NCBI GenBank assembly: GCA_000708835.1
Contig: DF237640.1
Coordinates: forward strand, 2,114-44,661
Length of the DNA stretch: 42,548 bases
Direction of reading: 5' to 3'
Source: Klebsormidium nitens
Lineage: Eukaryota > Streptophyta > Klebsormidiophyceae > Klebsormidiales > Klebsormidiaceae
Shown here: one piece after another, positions 10,842-21,931 of the stretch
Numbering within the stretch: position 1 is the stretch's first letter
How the letters are laid out: each line of letters opens with the position of its first letter
Notes under the pieces: model-generated
The model's database searches: none
Seen by the model: the letters and a program-made list of their open reading frames with translations, nothing else
What the model was told of the DNA's origin: nothing
Position numbers and translations under genes: made by a program

Positions 10842-13143
10842 CAACCAATTGATCAGAGATCCTCACGAGCCACGCTTGTAACACGAGCCGAAGTGACTGT
10901 GTCAAAAGGAAATTGTTGCTTCGAAGCGAGATGTGATCCCGATTATACGCCATCCGCTTGTGTCATAGCGATACATTGCACAAGGTCACTAGAAGCGCAA
11001 TCTTTGGAGTTTAGCGACCCATCATGCATGACATTTTGTAATTCATATTGAGCGAGGGGGCCTAATTATAGTTGAATCCTTCTAGCGAAGTTTAGGTCAC
11101 GATCGCACGAAGCGCAACCAAGCGATGATCTCTTGTCAGATATGCCGTAGCCAAACGCTATGATAGGCCATAGGCTTCTCATGGCATAATGTTTAGCGAT
11201 CATAGCTTAACTATGTGATTGCGATCCTGATTGCGGATTATCCTAGCTAGCTTTGTAAGAAATAAATCCACACGAACTTCCAAAGACGGTAGGGGCAGGC
11301 TAATTGTGCACAATCGCTCTGAGGTCTATTATAAATCTGTCCATTTTGCAGTCTACGAAGCTAGAAACACACGCACACCAAGAAAGTCGGCAAGTCGATT
11401 TGATATTGCTTTGCAGGAGTCGTCCTTTTGATCGCGATCGATACGAATGGCAGAGCCGGAAGCATTCTTACCACTTAAGCGGTCCCCAAGATAGCAAGAA
11501 TGTTTCTGTCTGAGACTCTTCGAGTCAGACACTTGTTCCGTCTTCCATGCTTCAATATGATATAGCTCCGACTCAGATAAAGGGCATGGTGATCATGTAC
11601 TTTGAGAATCCCCTGAGAATCATGAATGATCCACATGCCATTGAAGCAGAAACAGACGCTGTCATGCTAGCTTAAAGCGGCGTCCAAATCAATAAAAGGT
11701 CCTACTAATTGACTACACTGTAGTTAGTTTGAGTCCCGTTTGAGTCCTTTTTAACTTGCATATCAAAGCTCTACTATGGCCAAGTCCCTAGAAACGTGTT
11801 CTGCGACTCCCACAAGCTTTGCCCAATCATTGAATCGAAAGGTGACTCCAGCTGGTTGCGTTCTCCAATTTGTCTTGCGCATGCTATGAGTGCAACAAGC
11901 ATATGCATGCCTCGAGGTAACTCAGATTCACGAGCGCGGTCGCCTCTGAAGTTCGACTAAACGAGCTAGTCACCCTTCTGTTATGCTGCCAATGTAACAT
12001 GGGGTATAGCTATTGTGTTTGGGAGAACCTTAAGCAATTGCAACAGAATCTATAGCTGAACCGGCCCGGCTTCATCTTGATGTTCTCTTTTACACGCCGT
12101 AGCCACATGGGCCATAGGCCATGATCGATTCCTTTCATTTGAGTCATTAAGGTTACCGCCGGGGGCCCGGGGCGGGCATCGTATTCTATTTAACTTGATG
12201 TAGAAGATGTCGGCCCTTAAAATCATCATATACATGGGCCCGAAGAACGAGGCTGGATCCAAAGTAACTGGTACACTGAACTCACTCTCTTTGTTTGCGA
12301 ACATATGCACAGCAGGATTAAATAACGTGACACAACTAGAGCATGACAGTTCGAAGGAGGAGCGTGCTAGTTGATCTGGCACGTTGATGTTAGTATTGGT
12401 AATTTGATGCATGATGCATACTGACAATCATTGACTGGGTTCTCGTTGACACATAAATGTGACTCGAAGCGAGCCTCGCTTTTTGTTTGGCGCCGACTCA
12501 TGATCAGGGAACCACTGATTCTTCTTTGCTTTCGACCAGGAAAGATCTACATATTCTGATAGCTGGCTGAACTATCAGACTTTCGCTTCATGGCGCAGTG
12601 TCAGCACTGGGTAGGAGCTCAGCCCCGATCAAAGACTGCAATCACATGTTACCAGTGGGGGCAAGTGTGCAAGTACGCAATCAATCAGATTTTGACCTTG
12701 TGTAAAACCAAACATGAATGTATTATGAATCTATTTTATCTTGCATATTCTCAGATCCACCATGCAGCTACTAGCTTTAACTGGAAGCGTACATGGCAAG
12801 AGCAGTAGAACCTTGGGTGATCTAATGACCTAGGGACCAATAAACATCTTACATGAAGAGAATGTCAACTCCTCTTGCTTCGCCATCCCTGCCTACCCAA
12901 TGAATTGAGGTTTGACCAAATTATAACAAGGCCATAAGATCCCGTGTATCTCTTACATAGAAGACGACTTTTAAACCAGGCTCATGCCAAAGCTCGACTA
13001 CAACGTTCTGCCCCGACCATGCATACAACGGTCACCTTGGACCGAGGAACCTTCAACGGGCATACACAACATCAATCAGGTCCGATGCAACCACACCAGC
13101 AACTTCGCTGTCTTGTCCAACAGCCCCAAGTGGGAAAGATGGC
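10842..13143. other. AT-rich convergent spacer between Kir-like and bZIP genes
   Basis: 2.3 kb lies between the 3' ends of two convergent genes. No open frame here has family motifs or spliceable context. A TGTAA motif at 10877-10881, 36 bases after the Kir stop, matches the polyadenylation signal used by volvocine algae and may end that transcript. The rest is AT-rich and includes dispersed repeat copy B (11439-11640). Confidence 0.6.
11439..11640 (+). repeat. Dispersed repeat, copy B
   Basis: This is the partner of the 1750-1938 segment in opposite orientation. The shared blocks include ATACGA.TGGCAGAGCC, GCGGTCCCCA, ATAGCAAGAATG, CCGTCTTCCATGCTTCAATA and AGGGCATG.TGAT. The copies are well diverged, which suggests an old transposed sequence. 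No coding capacity is seen. Confidence 0.75.
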
Positions 13144-15476
13144 CTAGTCCGAGCTGTCAAAGCGCGCCCCGAAGTCTTGCTGCTCGGCAGGAGCTGAGAA
13201 CGCTAGCCCCTCCTGGATGGTCGAGTGCAGGGGGGACTTGTTGGGGAGGAGCGCCGCGTTCTGGTACGAGAAGCCCATGGGCTGCGTGGAGGGCAGCGCG
13301 GTGAGGCTGCTCTGGCACGCGTCCATGGCGGACATGGCCGCCAGCCAGTCCGTCCCCGGGAAGTCCGGCAGCGCGGCCGCCGCCAGCGACGGCACCTCCG
13401 CGCGCCCCTCGCGCTCGCCCAGCACCACGTTGGCCAGCGTGCTGCTGTTGCCCGTGGGGAGAAGCCCCGGGGAAGCCGGCCGCTGCACACATGACAACAC
13501 CGCAGGTCAGCGGGGCTCGCGCAGACTGCGCGGGCTGCGCTGCAGAGACCGGTGGGCAGCGCCCGGTGCCGCACAGCAGGCTGGCATGCTCAAATGTTTA
13601 AGCCCCGGCTTGCAGCTGCGATGCTTCCGGAATGTGCCAAGAGCTGCTGCTCATGTCTGGATCAGCGTGTGCATTGGCGCTGCTGCCTGCGTGCCCTGGT
13701 GGCCCACCCCAGCGCGCATCCGTGCTCACCGCGGGCTGCTTGGGCTCGGTGTCGCGGGTGGGCTTGTCGCTGTCCGCCGTGTGCGCGGCCTCTGCCGCGG
13801 CCTGCTGCAGGCGCGGCGGCGGCGCCTCCCCAAGGCGCTGGTACAGCTGCAGGACGAGCGCGCGCAGGGCCCCCACCTCGCGCTGCAGCTCCGCCTGGTG
13901 CGCCGCACGCCGCGCCAGCACCGCGTTCTCGCGCCGCAGCTGCTCCAACTGCGCACAAGGGCAAGCAGGAAACAACACGGTCAGCCGTTGCACCTGAAGT
14001 ACACCCACGCCCTGGGGCATCTGCAAGCCTCGCCACTTGGCATGTGGGAGCGCCAGGTATGGCAGCGCAATCCTGCAGTCGCCCCCCTGGTGCTCCTGCT
14101 CACCTCCAGCTCCATTTCCCGCGCCTGCTGCTTCTTCTTGGCGCGGTACTTGCGCACCGCCTCCCTGTTCCCGCCGCTGCTGCTGCCCTTCTTGCCCTTC
14201 TTGCCTTCCTCCTCGCTGTCCTCCTGCACCGACTGCTCCCCCCCCATCTCAACGCCGCCCCGCTCCCGCCCGCCCTGCCTCCCATCCTTCCAGCTCACGC
14301 GCGCGCTGGACCGCACACGCTGCTGCACCGCCAGGCCGGCCTGTCGCAGCCGCGACTGCTCCTCCCCCGAGCGCCCCTCCTTCCCCAGGGCACTGCGGCC
14401 GCGCTTGTTACTACGTGGAGGCCCCCCTCGGGCGGCCAGGCCGGGGTCGCTGCGCACGCTGCGGTGCGTGATCAGGCTCTGGCTGTGCGTCTGCTCCGAG
14501 CGTCCACTGGACATGTCCAGGTCTGCGCTGTCGTCCTCATCAGACCCGGACGACGGCGCCGCGCGGGGGGGCACTACCAGGCGCTGCGGCACGGGCTGGC
14601 TCACCCCGCGCGCCTGGGGGGGGGGCATGCCAAAGGGGCTGGGGCGGCGCATCGGGATGGTCTGGACGGGGTGGCCATACCCCTGCAACGACACAGCGAT
14701 CACACAGGTGGGCAGGCTGCACAGGGGGAGGGCTGCCGCGAGCAGGCAGGCAGGCGACAGAGAGGGGCTGCCAGCCAGGGGACTGCTGCAGCAGTGTGGG
14801 AAGAGGGGATGGGGTAAGGGAGGGCAGGAGCAGGGCGGAAAAAGGATGAATGGCAAACCAGTACACCAACGATAAGAATGCACAATGTACCATCTTTCAA
14901 GCTTGCTCTTCTGTAAGAACGGGGTTGGTCCCTTTTTTCCTCCTCATCCAAGCAAGAAAGCTTGCAACGCGGGTCCTGGAATGCAGGTCAGAATAACAGC
15001 TGCCACGCAGTCCTCGCTGGAAGCAAGGGGCCCTGCTGACCAATCCTGGCAACTGTGCTGCCATCCTCAGATTTACCAAAACATGCTTGCCCTGCGATCC
15101 CAGGCTCCTAAGCAAGACAAGAGGGTGTGCATCTGCACCACGCCCCCACTTATGGACCAGCTCCAGGCAGCCGTCACAGGGGAAGAGCGTGCTGCGGTGC
15201 CCCTCCATCCATGGCACTCTCCAAAGAGGACGCACAGTGCTGCACGAGGCGGGGGCGCCAGCGGCCGCTCACCTGCAGGTGGGAGGGTCCCCGGGCCCCG
15301 CCTGCCGTGTCCCCCCCGTCTGCAGCGTTGCCATGCATATTGCGCAGCAGGTCATCCAGGTAGTAGGAGGCGTCCATGATGCCGTGCTCGCTGCCTCCCT
15401 GCCAGACGGGGCTGCTGCCGGGGTCGCCGCCGGGGGGATGAGGAGCCATGCCCAGGGAGCGCAGCGCGTCCTCCAT
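13144..15476 (-). CDS. bZIP transcription factor, group-F-like basic region
   Basis: Four exons (15273-15476, 14104-14682, 13730-13948, 13144-13482) with consistent phase 0 junctions give 446 aa. The start is MEDALRSLGM at 15476. Exon 2 encodes a long Ser/Pro- and acid-rich region and ends with the basic region GNREAVRKYRAKKKQQAR (N-x7-R signature). Exon 3 continues at once into the zipper LEQLRRENAVLARRAAHQ, with an Asn at a core a position and Leu/Val at d positions, then LQREVGALRALVLQL. NREAVRKYR followed by KKK is typical of plant group F bZIPs (Arabidopsis bZIP19/23/24, zinc deficiency and salt responses). The Cys/His-rich zinc-sensor segment of bZIP19/23 is absent, so zinc sensing should not be assumed. 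The C-terminus (PMGFSYQNAALLP, ending ARFDSSD) is unrecognised. It probably binds DNA as a dimer in the nucleus. It is head to head with the MBD-domain gene. Confidence 0.88.
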
Positions 15477-16184
15477 TCTAGGCACCAAACTTCCTGAGTG
15501 GGGAGGAGGGAGGGCAAACAGAATTTGCCGGAGGAGTGACCTGTGGTCACCTTCTTTGGTCCTGACACAGGCGAAACAATGGCTGATGCCTCTGCCAAAT
15601 ATTCGCCCCACTCGCGTTGCTTTGTACCTATCTTAGTGTCCTGAGTACCAAGTCGGGCAGGTACGTACCTTTTGGAACCGTACTCGAGGGGTTTGAGTAC
15701 CTAAGGCTACGGTACACTAGACGGGTTTGAGCTTCGGAGGTAGGTAGGTACCTACCTAGACACGAAAACTCCGTGCCAGCCAGCTAGACCCTGGTACCTA
15801 CGGTACGACGGTAGGGACTCAAGCGAGCCATGAGGTACGTACCAAGCCTTTTACGGTACCTAGATACCTACCGGAACCCGGACCTTGAAGGGTCAGCCTT
15901 GACCCCGGGCCCAAGTACCTAGGTACCGGTAGCAGGTACCTACCTAGATCATCTGGAGACGGTCTGGCAACAAGTTGAAGCCTGGCCTGGGCTGATTCGG
16001 AGAACGCCAATGGCGGAGTTTGGCGCGCTTTGTCGGGAGCTCGAAAGAAACCATGGCGATGTATAGTACGGTAGCCCCTGATACTTAGAGGTGCCGCAAC
16101 ACCAACCCTCTCCCCCCAGTCAGGCCCACACGCTGGGGCTGTGCTTGAGCGCAGTCCCTTTCGTGTCGGTTGTTATTTTCCGAT
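15477..16184. promoter_or_regulatory. Divergent intergenic region of bZIP and MBD-domain genes
   Basis: About 0.7 kb separates two start codons on opposite strands, so it must contain both 5' UTRs and probably both promoters. Its centre (15630-15960) is an unusual patch dense in GGTACC and TACCTA. I recognise no TATA box or characterised regulatory element. Confidence 0.5.
15630..15960. repeat. GGTACC/TACCTA-dense, self-complementary patch
   Basis: The hexamer GGTACC occurs five times and GGTACGTACC twice within about 330 bases, with many TAGGTA/TACCTA steps. An 18-base perfect palindrome (TAGGTAGGTACCTACCTA) lies at 15741-15758. GGGTTTGAG occurs twice (about 15690 and 15724). The patch could form hairpins. 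No clean terminal inverted repeat or target duplication was found, so its origin is unclear. Confidence 0.7.
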
Positions 16185-19100
16185 ATGGGAGATGCGCACG
16201 GCAGCTCCATGGTGGAAGCAGCGGGACTATGGCCAGTGGCGGCACATGATGGTCGTGAGCATGGAGGGCGCGCGGGTGCGGCCTTTTTGCCAGGGCAGGC
16301 CCGCAGCAGCCCGGCTTGGATTGTGGGACGCGAAGGCCGGGCTGCCTCCGGAGGGGCAGGCAGTAAAGCGGAGGGGCCGGAGAACGGGTCAGATGTGGGA
16401 GAGGAAGCGGCAGGCTGGGTGGACTACTCCGCGCAGAATGAGGAGGCAGTGGACGGAGCAGAGCCGCTGGAGAGCCAGGATGCGCACCAGCGGCCGGCAG
16501 CACGGCCAGGGGATGCCAGGGTCGCGCCCGGTGTGTCTTGTGTGGACCTGACTAGCCCCCCTGGTCACCATGCTGAGGCTCCGCTTCTCTCTGATGAAGA
16601 GCGCCCTGGCGCAGGACCGCACGGCGCGCACTCTCCTGCAGGGGGGAAGAGGCCACAGGCACAGGCAGACACGAGTGCACCGAACAAGCGTGCCGAAGCA
16701 ACAGCAGCGCAGGAGTGGGGGTCGGGGAACGGCCCCACCCTTGCAACCAATGCGGCAGGGACGGGGATGGAGGACGGGCAGGCAGCGGAGGAAGCGAACG
16801 GGGCGGGCCGCTTGCCAGCGGAGGAGGAGCCAAAGGAATCGGGGCGCGGTGAGTCAGACGTAACGGGGGTTGGGGAAGGGGAGGGGGAGGGGGAGGTGCT
16901 GGCATCCGCGGCGGACGACGAGGCGGGCAGCGCGGAGCAGCTGGCGGAGCCGGTGGAGGGCCTGCGCAGGCTGGCAGCCAGCGCCACGCTTAAGGCAGCG
17001 CCGCGGGAAGGGGGCGGCCAAACGTCAGCCCTGTCGTCAAGTGACATCCTGCAGTGCGGGGGGGTGGCGCGCTGGGAGGCTCTGCTGGCCAATATTGCAG
17101 CGGGAGAGATCCAGCTGAACCCCGAGACTGGCAGCTACGAGCACCGCAAGGTGGTCAAAATAGAGGAGCAGAGCATGCCGGCAGTGACCTACGGGAACGG
17201 GCGGGCGCAGGAGAAGCCGCGCGAGAGGAGGCAGGCGCCGGAGAGGGCTCCCCCGGGCCGCCGGCGCAGGAGCGACCCTGAGGCAGGGGCCCTGGTGACG
17301 AGCAAGGAGGGCAGCACGGGCGCTCCGAAGCTGGCTGCGCTGGTGGACGACTTTGTGCAAAAATTGGAGGCACTTTTCGAGCAAGGTGAGGGGTCGGGGA
17401 GTGGCAGGCCGGGGGAGGAGATCCCCCTGCCAAAGTGGATCTCAACAATGTGTCCACTCTCTCGCTGTCACCCGTCCAGGAGCAGCCGTGCTGCTGACTG
17501 CAGCGTTTGCTGGCATCGTGTTCGTACAAGTGTTGCTCAGCTTGTTAGCACCTCTCTCATGCTGCTTGCCCGCTTCTTCTGCCTTGGCCGTCACTGTGAG
17601 CAGTTCTGACGTACAGCGGTGCGCGCAGATCTGACGGCGGAGATGCAGCGGCGCGCGTCGCGGTGCACCCCAAGCACCCTAGGCGCCAAGGCAAGTGTGC
17701 CGCTGCGCAGCAACCGACGAGCGGCCCGCTACAGGGAGCCTCCCGAGGGTTCAGCATGCCACTTGCGCCTCCTCCTCTGCCTCCTGCATCTGTGTGGCCC
17801 TCTGTCCTGCTCCCTTGTAGCCCCCTCTTGCGCGCTGCTCTTGGGTGCCTCCTGCCTGACCTGCGCTGTGGTGCGGTGCCAGGTGTCGCGCCTGGCGGGC
17901 CACCCCAACGCCGGCCGCGGCCCCGCGTCGGGCTACATGGACGAGAGCGCCAAGAACAGCGCGGCGCTGCGCGAGGCGGCGGAGCCCATCATCAAGGCAC
18001 TCCTCTTCCGAGGCCACTACGGTGAGCGCGCACCCGGGAGCGGGGTGGCAACCTAGTGCTGCTCTTTGGGCCTGGATACGCCATGCCGCCTGCGCGCCTG
18101 GGCGGACACGGACCATCGGTGGCTGCCTGTGCGCCCGCGCTGGTGTGGTGCCTGATGCCGGTGCGCTGCTGTGCAGGGAGCACCACGCTGGCGGCCAGCA
18201 TGGCGGGCCCCTTGTTCTACCCCGCCAATGCGGCTGGGCCCGAGTTGCTGGCTGCGCTGCGCGAGGCGTGCCAAGGAGCTGCGCCCGTGGCAGGGCGCGC
18301 GGGGCCCATGGCGCGCCTGCTGCTGGACCTGCAGGACGGCGCGCGCCCCGCTCTGTCTGGCGACGGCAGCCCCGAGGAGCAGGACGCCCGCGTGCAGGTA
18401 AGCTTGGCCCGCAGTGCAGCTAGGATGGCGGGGCAACCCCCGCAAGTGTGCGGGCAAGCCACACTGCGGGTACTGGGGGATGGAAGGGCAGGGCACTTTC
18501 GCAGTGGCTGAGCGAGCGAGTGTGGTGCTGCGTGCGTGCGCAGGCGTGGGGTGCGGCGGTGCGCGGGTGCTGCGGCGCGGCGGTGGAGGTGCTGGAGGCG
18601 GTGGACTTCTTCAAGCTGTGCTGCGCCGAGGCGGCCGCCACAGCGCAGGAGGAGGCCGCAGGGGTCATGCTCACTGCCAAGGTCCGCGGCGGAGCCCGCA
18701 CTCGTTCCCAGAGCTCTTGCTGGGGGGAACACATTGATGAGCGCTTGTGTGTTTGGCTGGCTTGCTCTGCTTGCACAGGCTGGCCCTGGCCCCCATGTGT
18801 CCACCCTGCTCGCCGCCCTGAATGAATTGGCTTTGCATGGGTGTGTGCAGCGGAGCAAGCGCGCCATCCTCTCGAGCCGGCAGGCGGCTGGCAGCAAGTC
18901 CAAGTGGGAGCACCTGGAGGACAGCGTTGCCCCGCTCGCGCAGATCGTCGCACAGCGAGTAAGGGAACCCTTGCAACCCCCCTGCCTGCTGGCCGGCTCA
19001 GCGCTGGTTGTGCATGCCACCGTGCGCCATGTTGCTCATTGGCCTGCTTGAGTGAGCCTCGGAGCGTGGGTTTGGTGCCCCCGAGTCTGCTCGAGTGGGC

Positions 19101-21931
19101 GTCCCGGCAGGGTGGTGCTGGTGTGACGTTGTTGGTGTTTTCTGTGCAGTATGTGGCGGCAGCCCTGCACGGCGGGGAGGGCTTCTCCGGCCTGCATGCC
19201 CGCCTGCAGGCGCTGCGCGGGGACTTGCTGCGCGCAGGCGCCAACCTGGAGCAGTGGCGCAACCCACCACCGCCGCCGCCGCTGCCTCCCGACCACGCCG
19301 CGGCGGACCCTGCCCGCCTCATCCAGGTACGGACTGGCCCTGCCGCCGAGCCTGCACTCTTGCCGCGCGTCGTGGCCTCTCCTCTCCCGTGGGCAGCGCT
19401 GTGTGGCACGTCCCCGTGCGTGGCCTGGCTTGCTGGATTGCTGAGCTGCGCTGCTGCGGTGCGTGCAGGCCATCGCGGGGGTGGCGGGCGCTGCGGGCGC
19501 TGCTCCGAGCCTGGCGGTGGCGGACGGCGTGGTGGGCGCGGTGGTGCGCGAGTACGCCTGGGCGGACCCGGGCAAGTGGGGTCTCCTCTGGCAGCAGCAG
19601 GGCGCCGCCTGCAATGGGCCGCAGGTGCCGGAGCCTGTGGTTCTTCCGCTGGGGGGGAGTGCTCCGCCGGAGACAGCGCGGCGGCGGCGGCGGGGCGGNN
19701 NNNNNNNNNNNNNNNNNNNNNNNNNNNNNNNNNNNNNNNNNNNNNNNNNNNNNNNNNNNNNNNNNNNNNNNNNNNNNNNNNNNNNNNNNNNNNNNNNNNN
19801 NNNNNNNNNNNNNNNNNNNNNNNNNNNNNNNNNNNNNNNNNNNNNNNNNNNNNNNNNNNNNNNNNNNNNNNNNNNNNNNNNNNNNNNNNNNNNNNNNNNN
19901 NNNNNNNNNNNNNNNNNNNNNNNNNNNNNNNNNNNNNNNNNNNNNNNNNNNNNNNNNNNNNNNNNNNNNNNNNNNNNNNNNNNNNNNNNNNNNNNNNNNN
20001 NNNNNNNNNNNNNNNNNNNNNNNNNNNNNNNNNNNNNNNNNNNNNNNNNNNNNNNNNNNNNNNNNNNNNNNNNNNNNNNNNNNNNNNNNNNNNNNNNNNN
20101 NNNNNNNNNNNNNNNNNNNNNNNNNNNNNNNNNNNNNNNNNNNNNNNNNNNNNNNNNNNNNNNNNNNNNNNNNNNNNNNNNNNNNNNNNNNNNNNNNNNN
20201 NNNNNNNNNNNNNNNNNNNNNNNNNNNNNNNNNNNNNNNNNNNNNNNNNNNNNNNNNNNNNNNNNNNNNNNNNNNNNNNNNNNNNNNNNNNNNNNNNNNN
20301 NNNNNNNNNNNNNNNNNNNNNNNNNNNNNNNNNNNNNNNNNNNNNNNNNNNNNNNNNNNNNNNNNNNNNNNNNNGCGGCTGTTCCCGCGGTGGGAGGCGC
20401 GCGTGGACGGCGAGGGGCGGCACGTGTACCAGTGGGCGGTGGGCAAGAAGGTGTGGCACTGCTACACGCGCATGCAGGTGCGCGAGACGCAGGAGGAGGA
20501 GGGCGCCACCCCGCTGCCCCCGCGAATACAGCTCTCCACCACGCCGCGCCCTGCCCAGCCCACCCCCAAGCCCGCACTGCCCACCCCCCGCCTGCCCGCT
20601 CCCCGGCCTCCCCCCCTCATTGCAAAGGCCCCCTCTAGAAATTCGTCACCGCGGCCCCCCTCGCCCAGCCCGCCTCCTGCGCCGCGACCCCCCTCCGCTG
20701 CTGCCTCCAAGCGGCCGCGGCCCGGCACTGCGTCCCCCTCCGAGGAGGCGCCGGTTGTGTTCAGCTTCGAGGGCCCCCCACCCGGCTGCCGGCTGACCCC
20801 CGCGCAGGAGGCGGAGGTGATGGAGGTGGTGCGCGCGCAGGGGTGGGAGATCCGGCAGGAGGTGCGCAAGCACGGCATCAGCGCGGGCCAGGTCGACAAG
20901 TACTACATGCCGCCCAACGGGGACAAGCGCCTCACCAGCCTCCGCAAGGTCCGCCCCGCCGCCACGGCCTCCTTGCCCCGTTGCATCTTGATTCACTGTG
21001 TTGGCGAGAGTGGCCCGTGCGTACTTGTCATTCGCTTGCTGGCATGCGAGACCTTCATTGCAAACCCGAGTTGTGCAACTGATAGAAATTGGTCTGCATG
21101 GTGCGCACGCGTTTCCCTCTGCTTTAGGCGCTGATGGGCCGTGGTGGCCGTGTGTGGTGCAGGTGTGGGAGTACTTGCACTTCGGCAAGGGCGCCTCCGG
21201 CAGGACTGCGCGCGACCGCAGCGCCGCGGGGGCCAGCACCAGCGACCAGGTGTGCGCCACGCCCAGCGCGCCTGCTGCCAGGCGCCATCGGGGAGGGGGG
21301 CGCATGCTGTGCGGCTGTTGTTGGAGTCCTTTCCGGCTGCGACTGGGTCTGCTGCCTTCCCGTGTTGACACCGGCTGTGCGGCGTGCTGTGTGCGTGCAG
21401 GCGGACTTCGACGCGGCGCGCGGGGGCGTGGCGGCGCTGCTGGCGGCGCAGGCTGAGGTGGCGGCGGAGGATGCGGCGGACGGCGCGGCGGAGGCGGGGG
21501 AGGACGACGAGTGGGCGGCGCTGGGCGTGGGGCAGGGCTTCGGCGTGGCCGCGGCGGAGCGCGTCAAGAGGCGGCGCAGGAAACCGGGGGGCACGCCCGG
21601 CGCTGCGGTGAGGGCTTACCGTGCGTGTGAGCCGGCCGTGCTGCAGGCCGTTGTGGGCAAGTCTGTGTCCGGCGCTTGCTGCCGTGCTTGCTCCTGCCGA
21701 TCGTGCGCACCAGGCTGGCCGCAGCCGGGCCCGACCCGCCCCCCTCTTTTGTGGTCTCTCCAGGCCCCGGGTGGCAGCCTGGATGACGGCCCCCTGGCGG
21801 GCAGCCCCGGCGCGCTCCCCCGCCTCCCCGTGCTGGCACTAAGCAGCCCGCGACCATCCGCAGGGAAGTCCACCGACCACACCGACGGGAGCGGCAGAAG
21901 CAGGACGCTGACGGACCTCCTCACGCCGTGA
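16185..21931 (+). CDS. MBD-domain protein of unknown architecture (interrupted by assembly gap)
   Basis: At least 11 exons: 16185-17385, 17629-17690, 17883-18021, 18177-18397, 18544-18681, 18851-18958, 19150-19326, 19469 to gap, gap to 20948, 21163-21249, 21401-21607, 21764-21931. Phases agree everywhere outside the gap. Exon 1 encodes about 400 residues of acidic, low-complexity sequence with a SUMO-interaction-like VDLT and a GEGEGEGE run. Exons 2-8 encode a helical region I do not recognise (KNSAALREAAEPIIKALLF, FFKLCCAEAAATAQEEA). After the gap come WEARVDGEGRHVYQWAVGKK, a proline-rich linker and a methyl-CpG-binding (TAM/MBD) domain: GWEIRQEVRKHGISAGQVDK, then YY, then LRKVWEYL across the exon junction. 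The tail is acidic, then KRRRRKP, a likely nuclear signal. Intron 2 has a GC donor (17691). It is probably a nuclear chromatin protein. The MBD fold is well supported; methyl-DNA binding is uncertain because one contact arginine is not conserved. Confidence 0.78.
19699..20374. other. Assembly gap (676 N)
   Basis: A run of unknown bases lies inside the MBD-domain gene. It starts right after a GCG-repeat stretch (gcggcggcggcggggcgg), which suggests the assembly failed in extreme GC-rich sequence. Coding sequence and possibly one or more introns are missing. The frame on the right side is open, but continuity across the gap cannot be checked. Confidence 0.99.

Noticed and set aside
13552-14875. 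Very long plus-strand open frames (421 and 552 codons) across the bZIP gene
   Set aside because: They are antisense to clear bZIP exons. In such GC-rich DNA stops are rare, and the translations are Ala/Pro/Arg low-complexity without family motifs.
18420-21134. Open frames of 390-680 codons spanning the N run on both strands
   Set aside because: They are open only because N codons contain no stops. The real exons on each side use the frames supported by splice sites and the MBD domain.
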